Shown here one piece after another: positions 1 through 6,107 of a stretch of DNA of 7,103 nucleotides. Numbering within the stretch: the stretch's first letter is position 1; every line of letters starts with the position of its first letter. Source of the stretch: Marinosulfonomonas sp. (GTDB lineage: Bacteria; Pseudomonadota; Alphaproteobacteria; Rhodobacterales; Rhodobacteraceae); the NCBI GenBank assembly GCA_026989405.1, contig JALSJL010000003.1, positions 1 through 7,103 of the forward strand, given 5' to 3'. Below the pieces are notes generated by a model. That model was not told the origin of the DNA, did no database searches, and worked only from the letters and a program-made list of their open reading frames with translations. A program made the translations under genes and the position numbers.

Positions 1-479
1 TGGCCATGGGGACAGACAAGGGGCTTTGCGGGCTCGGGTTTTCGCAGGACTGGACACAAGATGCAGCTTTTGCCGATTTGTCCGGGCGCTGGCCAAAGGC
101 GCATTTCTCGGAGACCCCCGAGGCCATCGCGCCCTGGGTCCGGGCCGCGTTCGGCCAATCCGGCGAAGCTCGCCTGCACCTGATTGGTGCCCCGTTCCAG
201 ATCAAGGTCTGGGAAGCGCTGCTGCGCGTGCCCTCGGGCCATGTCACGACCTATTCGGAAATTGCCGGTGCCATCGGCAAGCCTCGCGCCATGCGCGCCG
301 TGGGCACCGCGGTCGGGCGCAACCCTGTCAGCTTCCTGATCCCGTGCCATCGGGCGCTGCGCAAGTCCGGGGCGCTTGGCGGTTATCACTGGGGGCTGCC
401 GGTCAAGCGCGCGCTCCTGGCCTGGGAAAGCGCGAGAAACGAGGCCCTGCCCCGGCGGCAACCGGACACGAACCCGTGA
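1..479 (+). CDS. Methylated-DNA-protein cysteine methyltransferase (Ada/Ogt type), 5' end missing
   Basis: This gene repairs O6-alkylguanine (and O4-alkylthymine) in DNA by moving the alkyl group irreversibly to its own cysteine. The frame is open to the left edge and ends with TGA at 477-479, so the first part is outside the window. The ATG at 6 is probably internal, because the segment after it (TDKGLCGLGF) resembles the middle of the family's N-terminal RNase-like domain. The C-terminal domain is complete. It has the DNA-binding helix region (FQIKVWEALLRVPSGHVTTY and the RAVG arginine-finger segment), then the active-site motif IPCHR with the acceptor Cys codon at 345-347, and GGYHWGLPVKRALLAWE after it. 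The residue after PCHR is Ala where the E. coli proteins have Val. From memory, PCHRALRKSG-GLGGYHWG is typical of Ada-like fusions with an N-terminal AraC helix-turn-helix, so such a domain may lie upstream; this cannot be seen here. No terminator is visible after the stop. Confidence 0.9.
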   Translation, partial: AMGTDKGLCGLGFSQDWTQDAAFADLSGRWPKAHFSETPEAIAPWVRAAFGQSGEARLHLIGAPFQIKVWEALLRVPSGHVTTYSEIAGAIGKPRAMRAVGTAVGRNPVSFLIPCHRALRKSGALGGYHWGLPVKRALLAWESARNEALPRRQPDTNP

Positions 480-519
480 AGACCCTTGCGGAATTCCGCT
501 GATCGGTGTCATTTGCCTT

Positions 520-548
520 TTGAAGTGGAGACAATCCACCGCTAAGAA
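520..548 (+). promoter_or_regulatory. Candidate sigma-70-type promoter for the OmpA-family lipoprotein gene
   Basis: A TTGAAG -35-like box (520-525) and a TAAGAA -10-like box (543-548) are separated by exactly 17 bases. A transcript would start near 555, leaving a leader of about 33 bases before the ATG at 588. The spacer holds a short inverted repeat, GTGGA (525-529) and TCCAC (535-539), that could bind a regulator or be chance. This rests on sequence match only. Confidence 0.4.
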
Positions 549-587
549 CCGGACCATAAGCTGGGCCAACTTTTTCGAGGCAAGACC

Positions 588-1253
588 ATGAGAATACTGA
601 AAGTCACTACATTGGCGGCCACCGCCAGCCTGCTCGCCGTGACGGCCTGCACAAGCGTCGACACGCCAACCAACGATCCGAATGCCCGCCAGGGTGAAGG
701 CATAGCGCTTGGGGCTGCAACCGGCGCGCTGTTCGGTCTGCTCGGCGGGAAAACCAAGAAGGAAAGGCGCAACTCGGCACTGGCCGGCGCCGTGATCGGC
801 GGCACGATTGGCGGCGTTGTCGGCTCGAACCTCGACAAGCAGGCCGCAGAGCTGCAGGCCAGCATGGGTGACGGCCGCATCCAGATCATCAATGCCGGCG
901 ACCGGCTGATCGTGCGCATGCCGCAGGACATCCTGTTTGCCGTTGACAGCACCACCGTTGCCCCGGCCCTGCGCAGCGACCTCGCAGCCGTTGCGGCCAA
1001 TCTCCAGCGTTACCCGAACTCGACCGTCGAGGTCGTTGGTCACACCGACTCAACCGGAAGCTCGGCCTACAACCTCAACCTGTCGCAGCGGCGCGCAGAT
1101 GCGGTGGCGGCGATACTTATCGCAAATGGCACGTCACCCTCGCGCATCCGCACGATCGGACGCGGCGAAGATGCGCCCCTGGCCACCAACCTGACGGCCG
1201 CCGGGCGCGCTCAGAACCGGCGCGTCGAAATCATCATTCGCCCGACCGGCTGA
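588..1253 (+). CDS. OmpA-domain outer-membrane lipoprotein with glycine zipper (YiaD-like)
   Basis: The product is 221 residues and probably anchors the outer membrane to peptidoglycan. Residues 1-20 form a lipoprotein signal peptide ending in the lipobox V-T-A-C, so Cys21 would be lipidated. Residue 22 is Thr, not Asp, which fits outer-membrane sorting. Residues 37-82 are a Gly/Ala-rich glycine-zipper pair (GIALGAATGALFG, then AGAVIGGTIGGVVG) split by the basic loop KTKKERR. Residues 105-219 are an OmpA C-terminal domain with GHTD (Asp154) and LSQRRA (Arg169), the positions that contact diaminopimelate in characterised OmpA proteins, and the closing NRRVEI. The architecture and length match E. 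coli YiaD. The start fits the signal peptide; the ribosome site (GAGG about 10 bases upstream) is weak. A terminator follows 27 bases after the stop, so the gene looks monocistronic. Its specific role in this organism is unknown. Confidence 0.92.
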   Translation: MRILKVTTLAATASLLAVTACTSVDTPTNDPNARQGEGIALGAATGALFGLLGGKTKKERRNSALAGAVIGGTIGGVVGSNLDKQAAELQASMGDGRIQIINAGDRLIVRMPQDILFAVDSTTVAPALRSDLAAVAANLQRYPNSTVEVVGHTDSTGSSAYNLNLSQRRADAVAAILIANGTSPSRIRTIGRGEDAPLATNLTAAGRAQNRRVEIIIRPTG

Positions 1254-1280
1254 GTCCGGGCAGGCACCAAGACAACAACA

Positions 1281-1305
1281 GGCCGGGTCACGCACCCGGC
1301 CTTTT
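1281..1305 (+). terminator. Rho-independent terminator after the OmpA-family gene
   Basis: A perfect 8-bp GC-rich stem, GGCCGGGT (1281-1288) and ACCCGGCC (1294-1301), has a 5-base loop and is followed directly by TTTT. It starts 27 bases after the lipoprotein stop codon and separates that gene from the regulator downstream. Confidence 0.88.
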
Positions 1306-1314
1306 CATTGGCAG

Positions 1315-1343
1315 TTGTTCACCACGCACAGGTCTCCTATCCT
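1315..1343 (+). promoter_or_regulatory. Candidate promoter of the GntR/FadR-type regulator
   Basis: TTGTTC (1315-1320) and TATCCT (1338-1343) are 17 bases apart, placed just after the upstream terminator. Initiation near 1350 would give a leader of about 18 bases holding the GGGAG ribosome site. I saw no convincing FadR-type palindromic operator near it, so autoregulation is possible but not shown. Confidence 0.5.
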
Positions 1344-1367
1344 GCGCCAACCACGCGGGAGACGCCG

Positions 1368-2132
1368 ATGCCGTTTCAGAAAATCGAACCCGAGAAACTG
1401 TCCGCCGCCGTCGTGCGCCAGATCGAGCTTCTCATCTTGCGCGGCATCCTGCGGCAGGGCGAACGTCTGCCCTCCGAACGCGACCTTGCGCAAAAGCTGG
1501 GGGTCTCTCGCCCCTCGTTGCGCGACGCCATCGCCGAGTTGACCAAAAGCGGCCTGCTGACCACGCGTGCCGGATCGGGTGTGTATGTCGCCGAGGTGCT
1601 GGGCTCGGCCTTTTCGGACGGTTTGGTCGCGCTGTTTGCCCGCCACGACGAAGCGGTATTCGACTATCTCGATTTTCGCACCGACCTGGAAGGGTTGGCC
1701 GCAGAACGCGCCGCGCGGCTTGCATCCGACACCGACCTTGCCGTCATCGACGCGGTCTTCACCCGGATGCAGGCCGCCCACCAGGCACGCAAACCGACCG
1801 ACGAAGCCCGCCTTGATGCCGAGTTTCACATGGCGATCATCGAAGCCAGCCACAACGTTGTCATGCTGCACATGATGCGTTCGATGTTCCAGTTGCTGCG
1901 CGAAGGGGTGTTCTACAACCGCCAGGTCATCTTCCGGCAGAAAACCACCCGGCAGACGCTGCTCGAACAACACCACCAGATCAACCAGGCGATCCAGTCA
2001 CGCGACCCGCAAGCCGCACGACGGGCCGTCGAGCATCACCTCGGGTTCGTCAAACAGGCGCTCATCGCCGAACGGGCCCATGAGAAGAACGAAGCCATCG
2101 CACGCCTGAAACTCGGGCGCGACCACGGCTAA
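1368..2132 (+). CDS. GntR-family transcriptional regulator, FadR subfamily (FCD domain)
   Basis: This is a 254-residue DNA-binding regulator, the usual length for FadR/PdhR/LldR-type proteins. Residues 9-75 are the winged helix-turn-helix (LRQGERLPSERDLAQKLGVS, then RPSLRDAIAEL, closing with GLLTTRAGSGVYV). Residues 95-235 form the all-helical FCD effector domain. The four residues that usually bind a metal in this domain can be assigned: Asp150 and His154 (DAEFH), His202 (QHHQI) and His224 (EHHL), so a metal-assisted carboxylate ligand is likely. Family members sense small organic acids or acyl-CoA; the ligand and targets here cannot be read from the sequence. The ATG at 1368 has GGGAG about 8 bases upstream. 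A longer in-frame TTG start at 1308 would lie before the candidate promoter and is rejected. No metabolic gene is adjacent, so the regulon probably lies elsewhere. It converges with the helicase gene. Confidence 0.9.
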   Translation: MPFQKIEPEKLSAAVVRQIELLILRGILRQGERLPSERDLAQKLGVSRPSLRDAIAELTKSGLLTTRAGSGVYVAEVLGSAFSDGLVALFARHDEAVFDYLDFRTDLEGLAAERAARLASDTDLAVIDAVFTRMQAAHQARKPTDEARLDAEFHMAIIEASHNVVMLHMMRSMFQLLREGVFYNRQVIFRQKTTRQTLLEQHHQINQAIQSRDPQAARRAVEHHLGFVKQALIAERAHEKNEAIARLKLGRDHG

Positions 2133-2184
2133 CTGGTTCAGTCTCGCTGGATGGTGCTGAAAACACTCTGGCCGCCAACACCGC

Positions 2185-2200
2185 GCCCGCGTCCGCGGGC
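2185..2200. terminator. GC hairpin between convergent genes, possible weak bidirectional terminator
   Basis: GCCCGC (2185-2190) and GCGGGC (2195-2200) form a 6-bp stem with a 4-base loop in the 78-base gap between the stops of the regulator (2132) and the helicase (2211). Neither strand has a T-tract after it, so it is not a standard intrinsic terminator. It could protect 3' ends or mark Rho-dependent ends. Confidence 0.3.
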
Positions 2201-2210
2201 ACAGCAGGTT

Positions 2211-3449
2211 TCAGGCCGCCTTGCGCCGCCTGCGCTGGTTGCGCCGCCGGTCGCCGCCTGGCTGACCGCCACGCCGTCCGCCACCGCCACCCCGGCCCTT
2301 TTTCTTCGGCGCATCTTCCACTGCCCAGGGCGCACCGCCCTCGACCGGGATATCGGCCTTCATTGCCTTCTGGATTGCGCGCAACTCGCTCATTTCGGCG
2401 GCTGAACAAAACGCAATCGCCGTTCCGGCCCGGCCTGCCCGCGCCGTGCGCCCGATGCGGTGAATATAGTTTTCGGCCACATTCGGCAGATCGTAGTTAT
2501 AAACATGGGTGATCCCGGGAATGTCGATCCCGCGCGCCGCCACATCGGTGGCCACCATCACGTCAAGCTCGCCCGAACGAAACGCCCGGATTGCGCGTTC
2601 ACGCTGGCCCTGGCTCTTGTTGCCGTGGATCGAACCGGCGTTGATCCCGGCCGCCTCAAGCTGCTTTTTCAGCCGCTCGGCACCGTGTTTGGTGCGCGAA
2701 AATACAAGGCTCAGCCCAGAATCCTGCGCGCCCAGCATTTCGATCAGCTTGGCCGATTTTTCAGGCTGCGCCACGAAATGCAGCGACTGGTTGATCTTGT
2801 CGGCCACCTTGCCCGGCGGTGAAACCTCAACCCGCACCGGATCGCGCAGATAGGCTTTCGCCAACTCGCCCATGTGCTTGGGCATGGTTGCCGAAAACAG
2901 CATCGACTGGCGATCTTCCGGCAACAGCGGAGCAATCTTGCGCAGCGCATGGATAAACCCGAGGTCCAGCATCTGGTCGGCTTCGTCCAGCACCAGGTAT
3001 TGCGTCTGCCCAAGGGTCAGGGCGCGCCGGTCAAGAAGGTCGATCAACCGCCCCGGCGTGGCCACCAGCAGGTCGGTGCCACGCGCCAGGCGTTGCGTCT
3101 GCCCGACGATCCCGGCCCCGCCAACCACCAGGTTGATCTTCAGGTGGGTGCCCTGGGTATAATCACGCAGGTTATCGGCAATCTGCTTCGCCAGCTCGCG
3201 CGTCGGCGCAAGGATCAACCCGCGCACGGTTTTCGGCGCGGGCTTGGTGCCCGCCTTCAGCAACGCATCGATCATCGGCAGGCCGAAGGCCGCCGTCTTG
3301 CCCGTGCCGGTCTGCGCCAGCCCCATCACGTCGCGCCCGTTCATCGCATGCGGGATCGCCTGCGTCTGGATCGGCGTCGGATCGGTGATGCCCTGCTCGG
3401 CAAGTTTCTTTACAAGTCGGGGGTGCAGCCCCAGCATATCAAAATCCAT
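2211..3449 (-). CDS. DEAD-box ATP-dependent RNA helicase, RhlE-like
   Basis: This is a cytoplasmic helicase of 412 residues that uses ATP to unwind short RNA duplexes, in roles such as ribosome assembly, RNA decay or cold adaptation. The canonical motifs appear in order: Q motif (TDPTPIQTQAIP, 22-33), motif I AQTGTGKT (45-52), Ia PTREL (82-86), TPGR (131-134), DEAD (155-158), SAT (186-188), motif IV VFSRTKHGAERL (249-260), motif V ATDVAARGIDIP (300-311) and motif VI HRIGRTARAGR (330-340). Residues 381-412 are a basic Gly/Arg-rich tail of the kind that binds RNA without sequence specificity. The ATG at 3449 is chosen because AAAGGA sits 9 bases upstream and the protein then starts at the usual point of RhlE proteins. 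An ATG at 3467 and a start at 3491 lack ribosome sites. A long leader precedes the gene. RhlE-like is a family-level call; DeaD/CsdA is less likely because the protein lacks their long C-terminal domain. Confidence 0.93.
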   Translation of the reverse strand: MDFDMLGLHPRLVKKLAEQGITDPTPIQTQAIPHAMNGRDVMGLAQTGTGKTAAFGLPMIDALLKAGTKPAPKTVRGLILAPTRELAKQIADNLRDYTQGTHLKINLVVGGAGIVGQTQRLARGTDLLVATPGRLIDLLDRRALTLGQTQYLVLDEADQMLDLGFIHALRKIAPLLPEDRQSMLFSATMPKHMGELAKAYLRDPVRVEVSPPGKVADKINQSLHFVAQPEKSAKLIEMLGAQDSGLSLVFSRTKHGAERLKKQLEAAGINAGSIHGNKSQGQRERAIRAFRSGELDVMVATDVAARGIDIPGITHVYNYDLPNVAENYIHRIGRTARAGRAGTAIAFCSAAEMSELRAIQKAMKADIPVEGGAPWAVEDAPKKKGRGGGGGRRGGQPGGDRRRNQRRRRKAA

Positions 3450-3690
3450 CAAGGATTTTCCTTTCATCGCGAGCCGGTCAGGCCCGCACAAACATGACGA
3501 CTGCTCCGCACCTCACAGGGGCGGATTGCAGTCAGAGGGTTGCGCGAAAACACTGACCCCGCGGGCGGCATTGCCCACAAGCCGTGGCTCGCGCCGGACC
3601 CCTCGCGTGAAATTGGGAACCTTTGGTCAACGGGCGCTCGGCCAGAACTTGTCTGCCAGCTGCTCACGCGGCAGGGCCCGTTGGTTACAA
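3450..3690 (-). other. Long untranslated leader of the helicase gene with a stem-loop near its 5' end
   Basis: About 240 bases before the helicase hold no convincing gene. On the minus strand CAACGGGC (3683-3676) pairs perfectly with GCCCGTTG (3635-3628). This 8-bp stem encloses about 40 bases, in which CTGCC and GGCAG (between 3674 and 3653) form a second 5-bp stem. If the weak promoter at 3693-3721 is used, the fold would be almost at the 5' end of the mRNA. An open frame on this strand (3814-3464) has no family signature, no ribosome site that I can see and crosses the fold. Leader-mediated control is an inference. Confidence 0.4.
3459..3464 (-). promoter_or_regulatory. Ribosome binding site deciding the helicase start
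   Basis: On the minus strand AAAGGA lies 9 bases before the ATG at 3449. It overlaps the codons just after an alternative in-frame ATG at 3467, which has no such site of its own. This favours the shorter protein. Confidence 0.7.
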
Positions 3691-3692
3691 GG

Positions 3693-3721
3693 CACATGCC
3701 CCCCCGGGCTGGACAAGTCAA
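3693..3721 (-). promoter_or_regulatory. Weak candidate promoter of the helicase gene
   Basis: A good TTGACT -35 box (minus strand 3721-3716) is followed after 17 bases by CATGTG (3698-3693), a poor -10 match with only two consensus bases. The same -35 hexamer is used in the candidate atp promoter. The -35 is the stronger part of this call; the real -10 may be different. Confidence 0.3.
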
Positions 3722-3762
3722 GGCCCCTGTTTCTTTTTCGCCAAAATATCCCCGCCGGAGGC
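3722..3762 (-). repeat. Intergenic element of the type recurring in Rhodobacterales genomes
   Basis: On the minus strand this reads GCCTCCGGCGGGGATATTTT (3762-3743), then GGCGAAAAAGAAACAGGGGCC. I recall near-identical strings, GCCTCCGGCGGG(G/A)(A/G)TATTT followed by an A-rich GAAAAAGAA tract, as very frequent in intergenic DNA of this order. The inner CCTCCGGCGGGG can fold as CC-TCCGG-CGG-type pairing and is followed by a T-run, so it may act in 3'-end formation. It occurs once in this window; its repeated nature is remembered, not shown here. Confidence 0.4.
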
Positions 3763-3769
3763 ACCGCGA

Positions 3770-3786
3770 CGCGGGGTTTGCCCGCG
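3770..3786. other. GC hairpin downstream of the atp terminator
   Basis: CGCGGG (3770-3775) and CCCGCG (3781-3786) form a perfect 6-bp stem with a 5-base loop. No T-tract follows on either strand. It lies between the atp operon terminator and the intergenic element and could be a second, weaker 3'-end structure of the atp mRNA. Confidence 0.3.
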
Positions 3787-3836
3787 GCGCAAAGGCAACC
3801 GGTTCGCTCGTCACAAGCAGGAAACGGCCCTGAATG

Positions 3837-3866
3837 AAAAGGCCCCGGCTGAAATCAACCGGGGCC
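3837..3866 (-). terminator. Rho-independent terminator of the FO ATP-synthase operon
   Basis: On the minus strand GGCCCCGG (3866-3859) and CCGGGGCC (3848-3841) form a perfect 8-bp stem with a 10-base loop, followed directly by TTTT (3840-3837). It starts 25 bases after the atpF stop codon and ends the operon. Confidence 0.9.
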
Positions 3867-3891
3867 CCAAGAGCAGAATCGTCAAACCGGC

Positions 3892-4446
3892 TCAGTGCAG
3901 CTTTTTGGCCGCCACCTCGATCGCCTCTTCGATCAGCTTGTTCTTGTCAGCCGGCCCCATCGTCTGAGAGATTACATCGCGCGCCGCGCCAATGGCGACC
4001 TGGGCGGCGGTATCGCGCACCTCCCGGATCGCAGCAGCCTCGGCAGAGGCAATCTGATCATGTGCAGCGGCAAGCCGGCGGGCAATTGAAGCCTTCAGGT
4101 CTTCGCGCGCCCGCTCGGCAGCTTCGGCGGCTTCGACCTTGGCGTGCTCGATGATGCGCTCGGACTGCTCCTTGACCTCGACCTGCTTGCGTTCAAAAGA
4201 TGCCAGAAGCATCTGCGCCTCTTCGCGCAACGCCTTGGCTTCTTCCAGTTCGGCCTTGATCGTCTCGGCGCGCTTGTCCAGCAAGCCGCCGATCAGCGAC
4301 GGAATCTTGAAGTAGAGCAACAGACCAATAAACAGCAAAAAGCCGATCACGACCACGAATTCCGGGTTCTTCAGCGTGAAAAAGCTCTCGCTTTTCGCAA
4401 AAGCCGGCGTGGCGACAACGGCCAGGATCATGGCAAGTTTCTTCAT
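3892..4446 (-). CDS. atpF: ATP synthase FO subunit b
   Basis: Subunit b is one half of the peripheral stator stalk that holds F1 against the rotating c ring; here it would pair with the b' protein encoded just upstream. The protein is 184 residues. Residues 1-17 look like a Sec signal peptide (MKK, then a hydrophobic stretch, then TPAFA with an A-x-A cleavage pattern before Lys18). Residues 30-46 are the membrane anchor (VVVIGFLLFIGLLLYF), followed by the conserved KIPSLIGGLLDKRAETI. From about 58 to the end it is a charged Ala/Glu-rich helix suited to a coiled coil. Its ATG overlaps the b' stop codon as ATGA (4446-4443), so translation is probably coupled. Signal-peptide-like starts are known in b subunits of related bacteria. 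It is the last gene of the operon. Confidence 0.94.
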   Translation of the reverse strand: MKKLAMILAVVATPAFAKSESFFTLKNPEFVVVIGFLLFIGLLLYFKIPSLIGGLLDKRAETIKAELEEAKALREEAQMLLASFERKQVEVKEQSERIIEHAKVEAAEAAERAREDLKASIARRLAAAHDQIASAEAAAIREVRDTAAQVAIGAARDVISQTMGPADKNKLIEEAIEVAAKKLH

Positions 4447-4994
4447 TGCGCGCGCCCCTTCAACCTTTCGGTCACTGCCTTGGTGATCAGCTTCGGATCG
4501 GGCTTGAACCCCAGAACCTTCACCACTTCTTTTGCCGTCTCGGTCGCCACCTGCTTGACCGCCTTCACCGCGCCTTTGCGAATTTCGGCGATGGCCGCTT
4601 CACTCTCGGCCAGCTTCGCGGCAATCTCGGCGTCGGCCTTGGCGATGGCGGCATCAAGCTCGGTCTGCATCCTGGCCTTGTTCTCGGCCACGATCTTCTG
4701 CGCTTCGGCGCGCGCCTCGGCAAGCGCCCGATTGTAAGCCTCTTCGGCCTCGAGCGCCTTTTGCTTCAGTTCTTCGGCCATCGCAAGATCGCCGGTGATG
4801 GTGCCCTGACGCTCTGCCAGAACCGACGCAATGCGCGGCAGGGCAAAACGCGACAGGATGAAGTAGATCACCACCAAAGTGACCAGCAACCAGAAAATCT
4901 GGTTCGGGAAGGTGGCAAAGTCCAGCTGCGGCATGCCCGCCTTTTCAGCGGCGTGGCCGGCCTCGGCTGCGGCTTCACTGGTGGATGTGGCCAT
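4443..4994 (-). CDS. atpF': ATP synthase FO subunit b' (second stator subunit)
   Basis: This is the diverged b-type subunit found in photosynthetic bacteria, chloroplasts and many alphaproteobacteria, where a b/b' heterodimer replaces the b homodimer. The gene is also called atpX or atpG in some annotations. The protein is 183 residues: an Ala-rich cytoplasmic N-terminus (1-28), PQLDFATFPNQIFW leading into one membrane segment (about 32-49), then RFALPRIASVLAERQGTI and a long Ala/Glu/Lys helix to about 160. Unlike atpF it has no signal peptide. The ATG at 4994 is chosen because AGGAG lies 7 bases upstream; an in-frame extension to 5054 would run through the hairpin region of the spacer and has no homology-like sequence. 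The gap from atpE is 77 bases, and the stop overlaps the atpF start by 4. Confidence 0.94.
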   Translation of the reverse strand: MATSTSEAAAEAGHAAEKAGMPQLDFATFPNQIFWLLVTLVVIYFILSRFALPRIASVLAERQGTITGDLAMAEELKQKALEAEEAYNRALAEARAEAQKIVAENKARMQTELDAAIAKADAEIAAKLAESEAAIAEIRKGAVKAVKQVATETAKEVVKVLGFKPDPKLITKAVTERLKGRAQ

Positions 4995-5010
4995 GTCTTT
5001 CTCCTGAAAC

Positions 5011-5046
5011 CCCGCTATGCGGGCCGCGCCGGTCTGGCGCGAGCCC
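5011..5046 (-). promoter_or_regulatory. Overlapping hairpins in the atpE-atpF' spacer
   Basis: On the minus strand GGGC-T-CGCGCC (5046-5036) pairs with GGCGCGGCCC (5030-5021) around a 5-base AGACC loop, giving 10 GC-rich pairs with one bulged T. A second hairpin, CCCGC (5023-5019) and GCGGG (5015-5011), shares three bases with the first and ends four bases before the CAGGAG ribosome site of atpF'. No proper T-tract follows. The arrangement suits RNA processing, 3' protection of atpE mRNA or lowered atpF' translation; the role is inferred. Confidence 0.55.
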
Positions 5047-5071
5047 GTTTGCAAGGACTATGGACCGGAAA

Positions 5072-5308
5072 TCAGACTGCGAACATCAGCAGAAGCGCAA
5101 CCAGGAACGAGAAGATCCCGAATGCTTCCGAAAACGCGATGCCGATGAACAGCATGGCGGTCTGGCCCGAGGCAGCCGACGGATTGCGCAGCGCGCCCGA
5201 CAGGTAGTTGCCCACGATCGAGCCCACACCGACAGCAGCTCCGCCCATGCCCATGCATGCCAGACCCGCGCCGATGTATGCGCCCATTTGTACGATATCG
5301 CCTTCCAT
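5072..5308 (-). CDS. atpE: ATP synthase FO subunit c (proteolipid)
   Basis: Subunit c forms the rotating membrane ring that carries protons past subunit a. The protein is 78 residues, normal for the family, with two membrane helices. Helix 1 (about 8-33) is Gly/Ala-rich with the ring-packing pattern GAGLACMGMGGAAVGVG. The cytoplasmic loop carries the conserved R41-N42-P43. Helix 2 (about 50-76) holds the proton-binding carboxylate Glu61 in GIAFSEAFGIF. The glutamate environment lacks the extra Gln/Tyr ligands of sodium-binding rings, so proton coupling is expected. The start has the best ribosome site of the operon, AAGGAG about 7 bases before the ATG, which fits the need for many copies of c per complex. 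Stable hairpins follow the stop codon. Confidence 0.97.
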   Translation of the reverse strand: MEGDIVQMGAYIGAGLACMGMGGAAVGVGSIVGNYLSGALRNPSAASGQTAMLFIGIAFSEAFGIFSFLVALLLMFAV

Positions 5309-5355
5309 TGAGATTCTCCTTGAGGTTGGAATTGGCTAAGATTTCTGACCCTGGC

Positions 5356-6105
5356 CTAGTGCGCCGGATGCAGTGCGTCCTTCAGATACACACAGGTCAG
5401 GATGGTGAACACATAGGCCTGGACGAAGGCTACAAGCACGTCCATGCCGAACATTGCGACAATGCCGATCAGCGACAGCGGCGCGATGGCAAGAATGGCG
5501 CCGAAAGTGGCAAACACCTCGATCACCGCGTGGCCGGCCATGACGTTGCCCGCCAGACGAATGGAATGGCTGACCGGGCGCACGAAATAGGAAATCAGCT
5601 CGATCACCGCCAGGACCGGGCGCAGCGCCAGCGGCGCCGACGAGACCCAGAACAGCTTGAGAAATCCGATGCCGTGCTTGAAAAAGCCGATCAGCGTGAC
5701 GGTCACGAACACCAAGAGCGCCATCACCACGGTGACGGCGATATGCGATGTGGTGGAAAAGCTCAGCGGGATCAGGCCCAGGAAGTTGGCTGTCACGATG
5801 AACATGAACAGCGTCATGATATAGGGGAAATACTTCACCCCTTCCTTGCCGGCCACATCTTCGACCATCGTGTAGATGAAGCCATAGGCCAGTTCACCGA
5901 TCGACTGGGTGCGGTTGGGAACGATGGCGCGGCGCCGGGTGCCGATCACCAGCAGCAGGACAATCACCAGAATCGCGATGCCCATCCAAAGCGTCGCATT
6001 GGTGGGCGTATACCAATGGATCGGGCCGTCGCCAAACAGCGGCTCCAGCGTGAACTGCTCCATCGGGTGAAACTGCAGGCCTTCGGATTGCTCTTCTGCC
6101 GCCAC
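5356..6105 (-). CDS. atpB: ATP synthase FO subunit a
   Basis: Subunit a is the stationary channel half of FO, giving protons access to the c ring. The protein is 249 residues with about five or six membrane segments (roughly 38-55, 96-116, 121-142, 160-175, 195-218 and 221-240). The essential arginine is Arg183 in SIRLAGNVMAGH, matching Arg210 of E. coli. Gln229 in VQAYVFTILTCVYL matches E. coli Gln252, and the GLIPL and PTN segments are family hallmarks. The start is a GTG at 6105, two bases after the atpI stop, with AAGGGG 7 bases upstream; the reading frame stays open to 6240 inside atpI, but those codons are not family-like. A later ATG at residue 15 is less likely, because relatives carry a similar short GLQFHPM leader. 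Confidence 0.95.
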   Translation of the reverse strand: MAAEEQSEGLQFHPMEQFTLEPLFGDGPIHWYTPTNATLWMGIAILVIVLLLVIGTRRRAIVPNRTQSIGELAYGFIYTMVEDVAGKEGVKYFPYIMTLFMFIVTANFLGLIPLSFSTTSHIAVTVVMALLVFVTVTLIGFFKHGIGFLKLFWVSSAPLALRPVLAVIELISYFVRPVSHSIRLAGNVMAGHAVIEVFATFGAILAIAPLSLIGIVAMFGMDVLVAFVQAYVFTILTCVYLKDALHPAH

Positions 6106-6107
6106 GT

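Noticed and set aside
542..1000. Minus-strand frame opposite the OmpA-family lipoprotein gene
   Set aside because: Shadow of a gene with a clear lipobox and OmpA domain.
1305..1976. A 223-codon minus-strand frame opposite the GntR-type regulator
   Set aside because: The regulator on the plus strand has clear family motifs, a promoter and a ribosome site; the opposite frame has none of these.
2874..3497. Plus-strand open frames of 200 or so codons opposite the helicase
   Set aside because: The helicase has every DEAD-box motif in order on the other strand; these frames are low-complexity Arg/Gln/His shadows without a ribosome site.
3464..3814. A 116-codon minus-strand frame filling the gap between atpF and the helicase
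   Set aside because: It is not antisense to another gene, so it was considered, but it has no family signature, crosses the intergenic element, the candidate promoter and the stem-loop, and has mixed composition typical of non-coding DNA.
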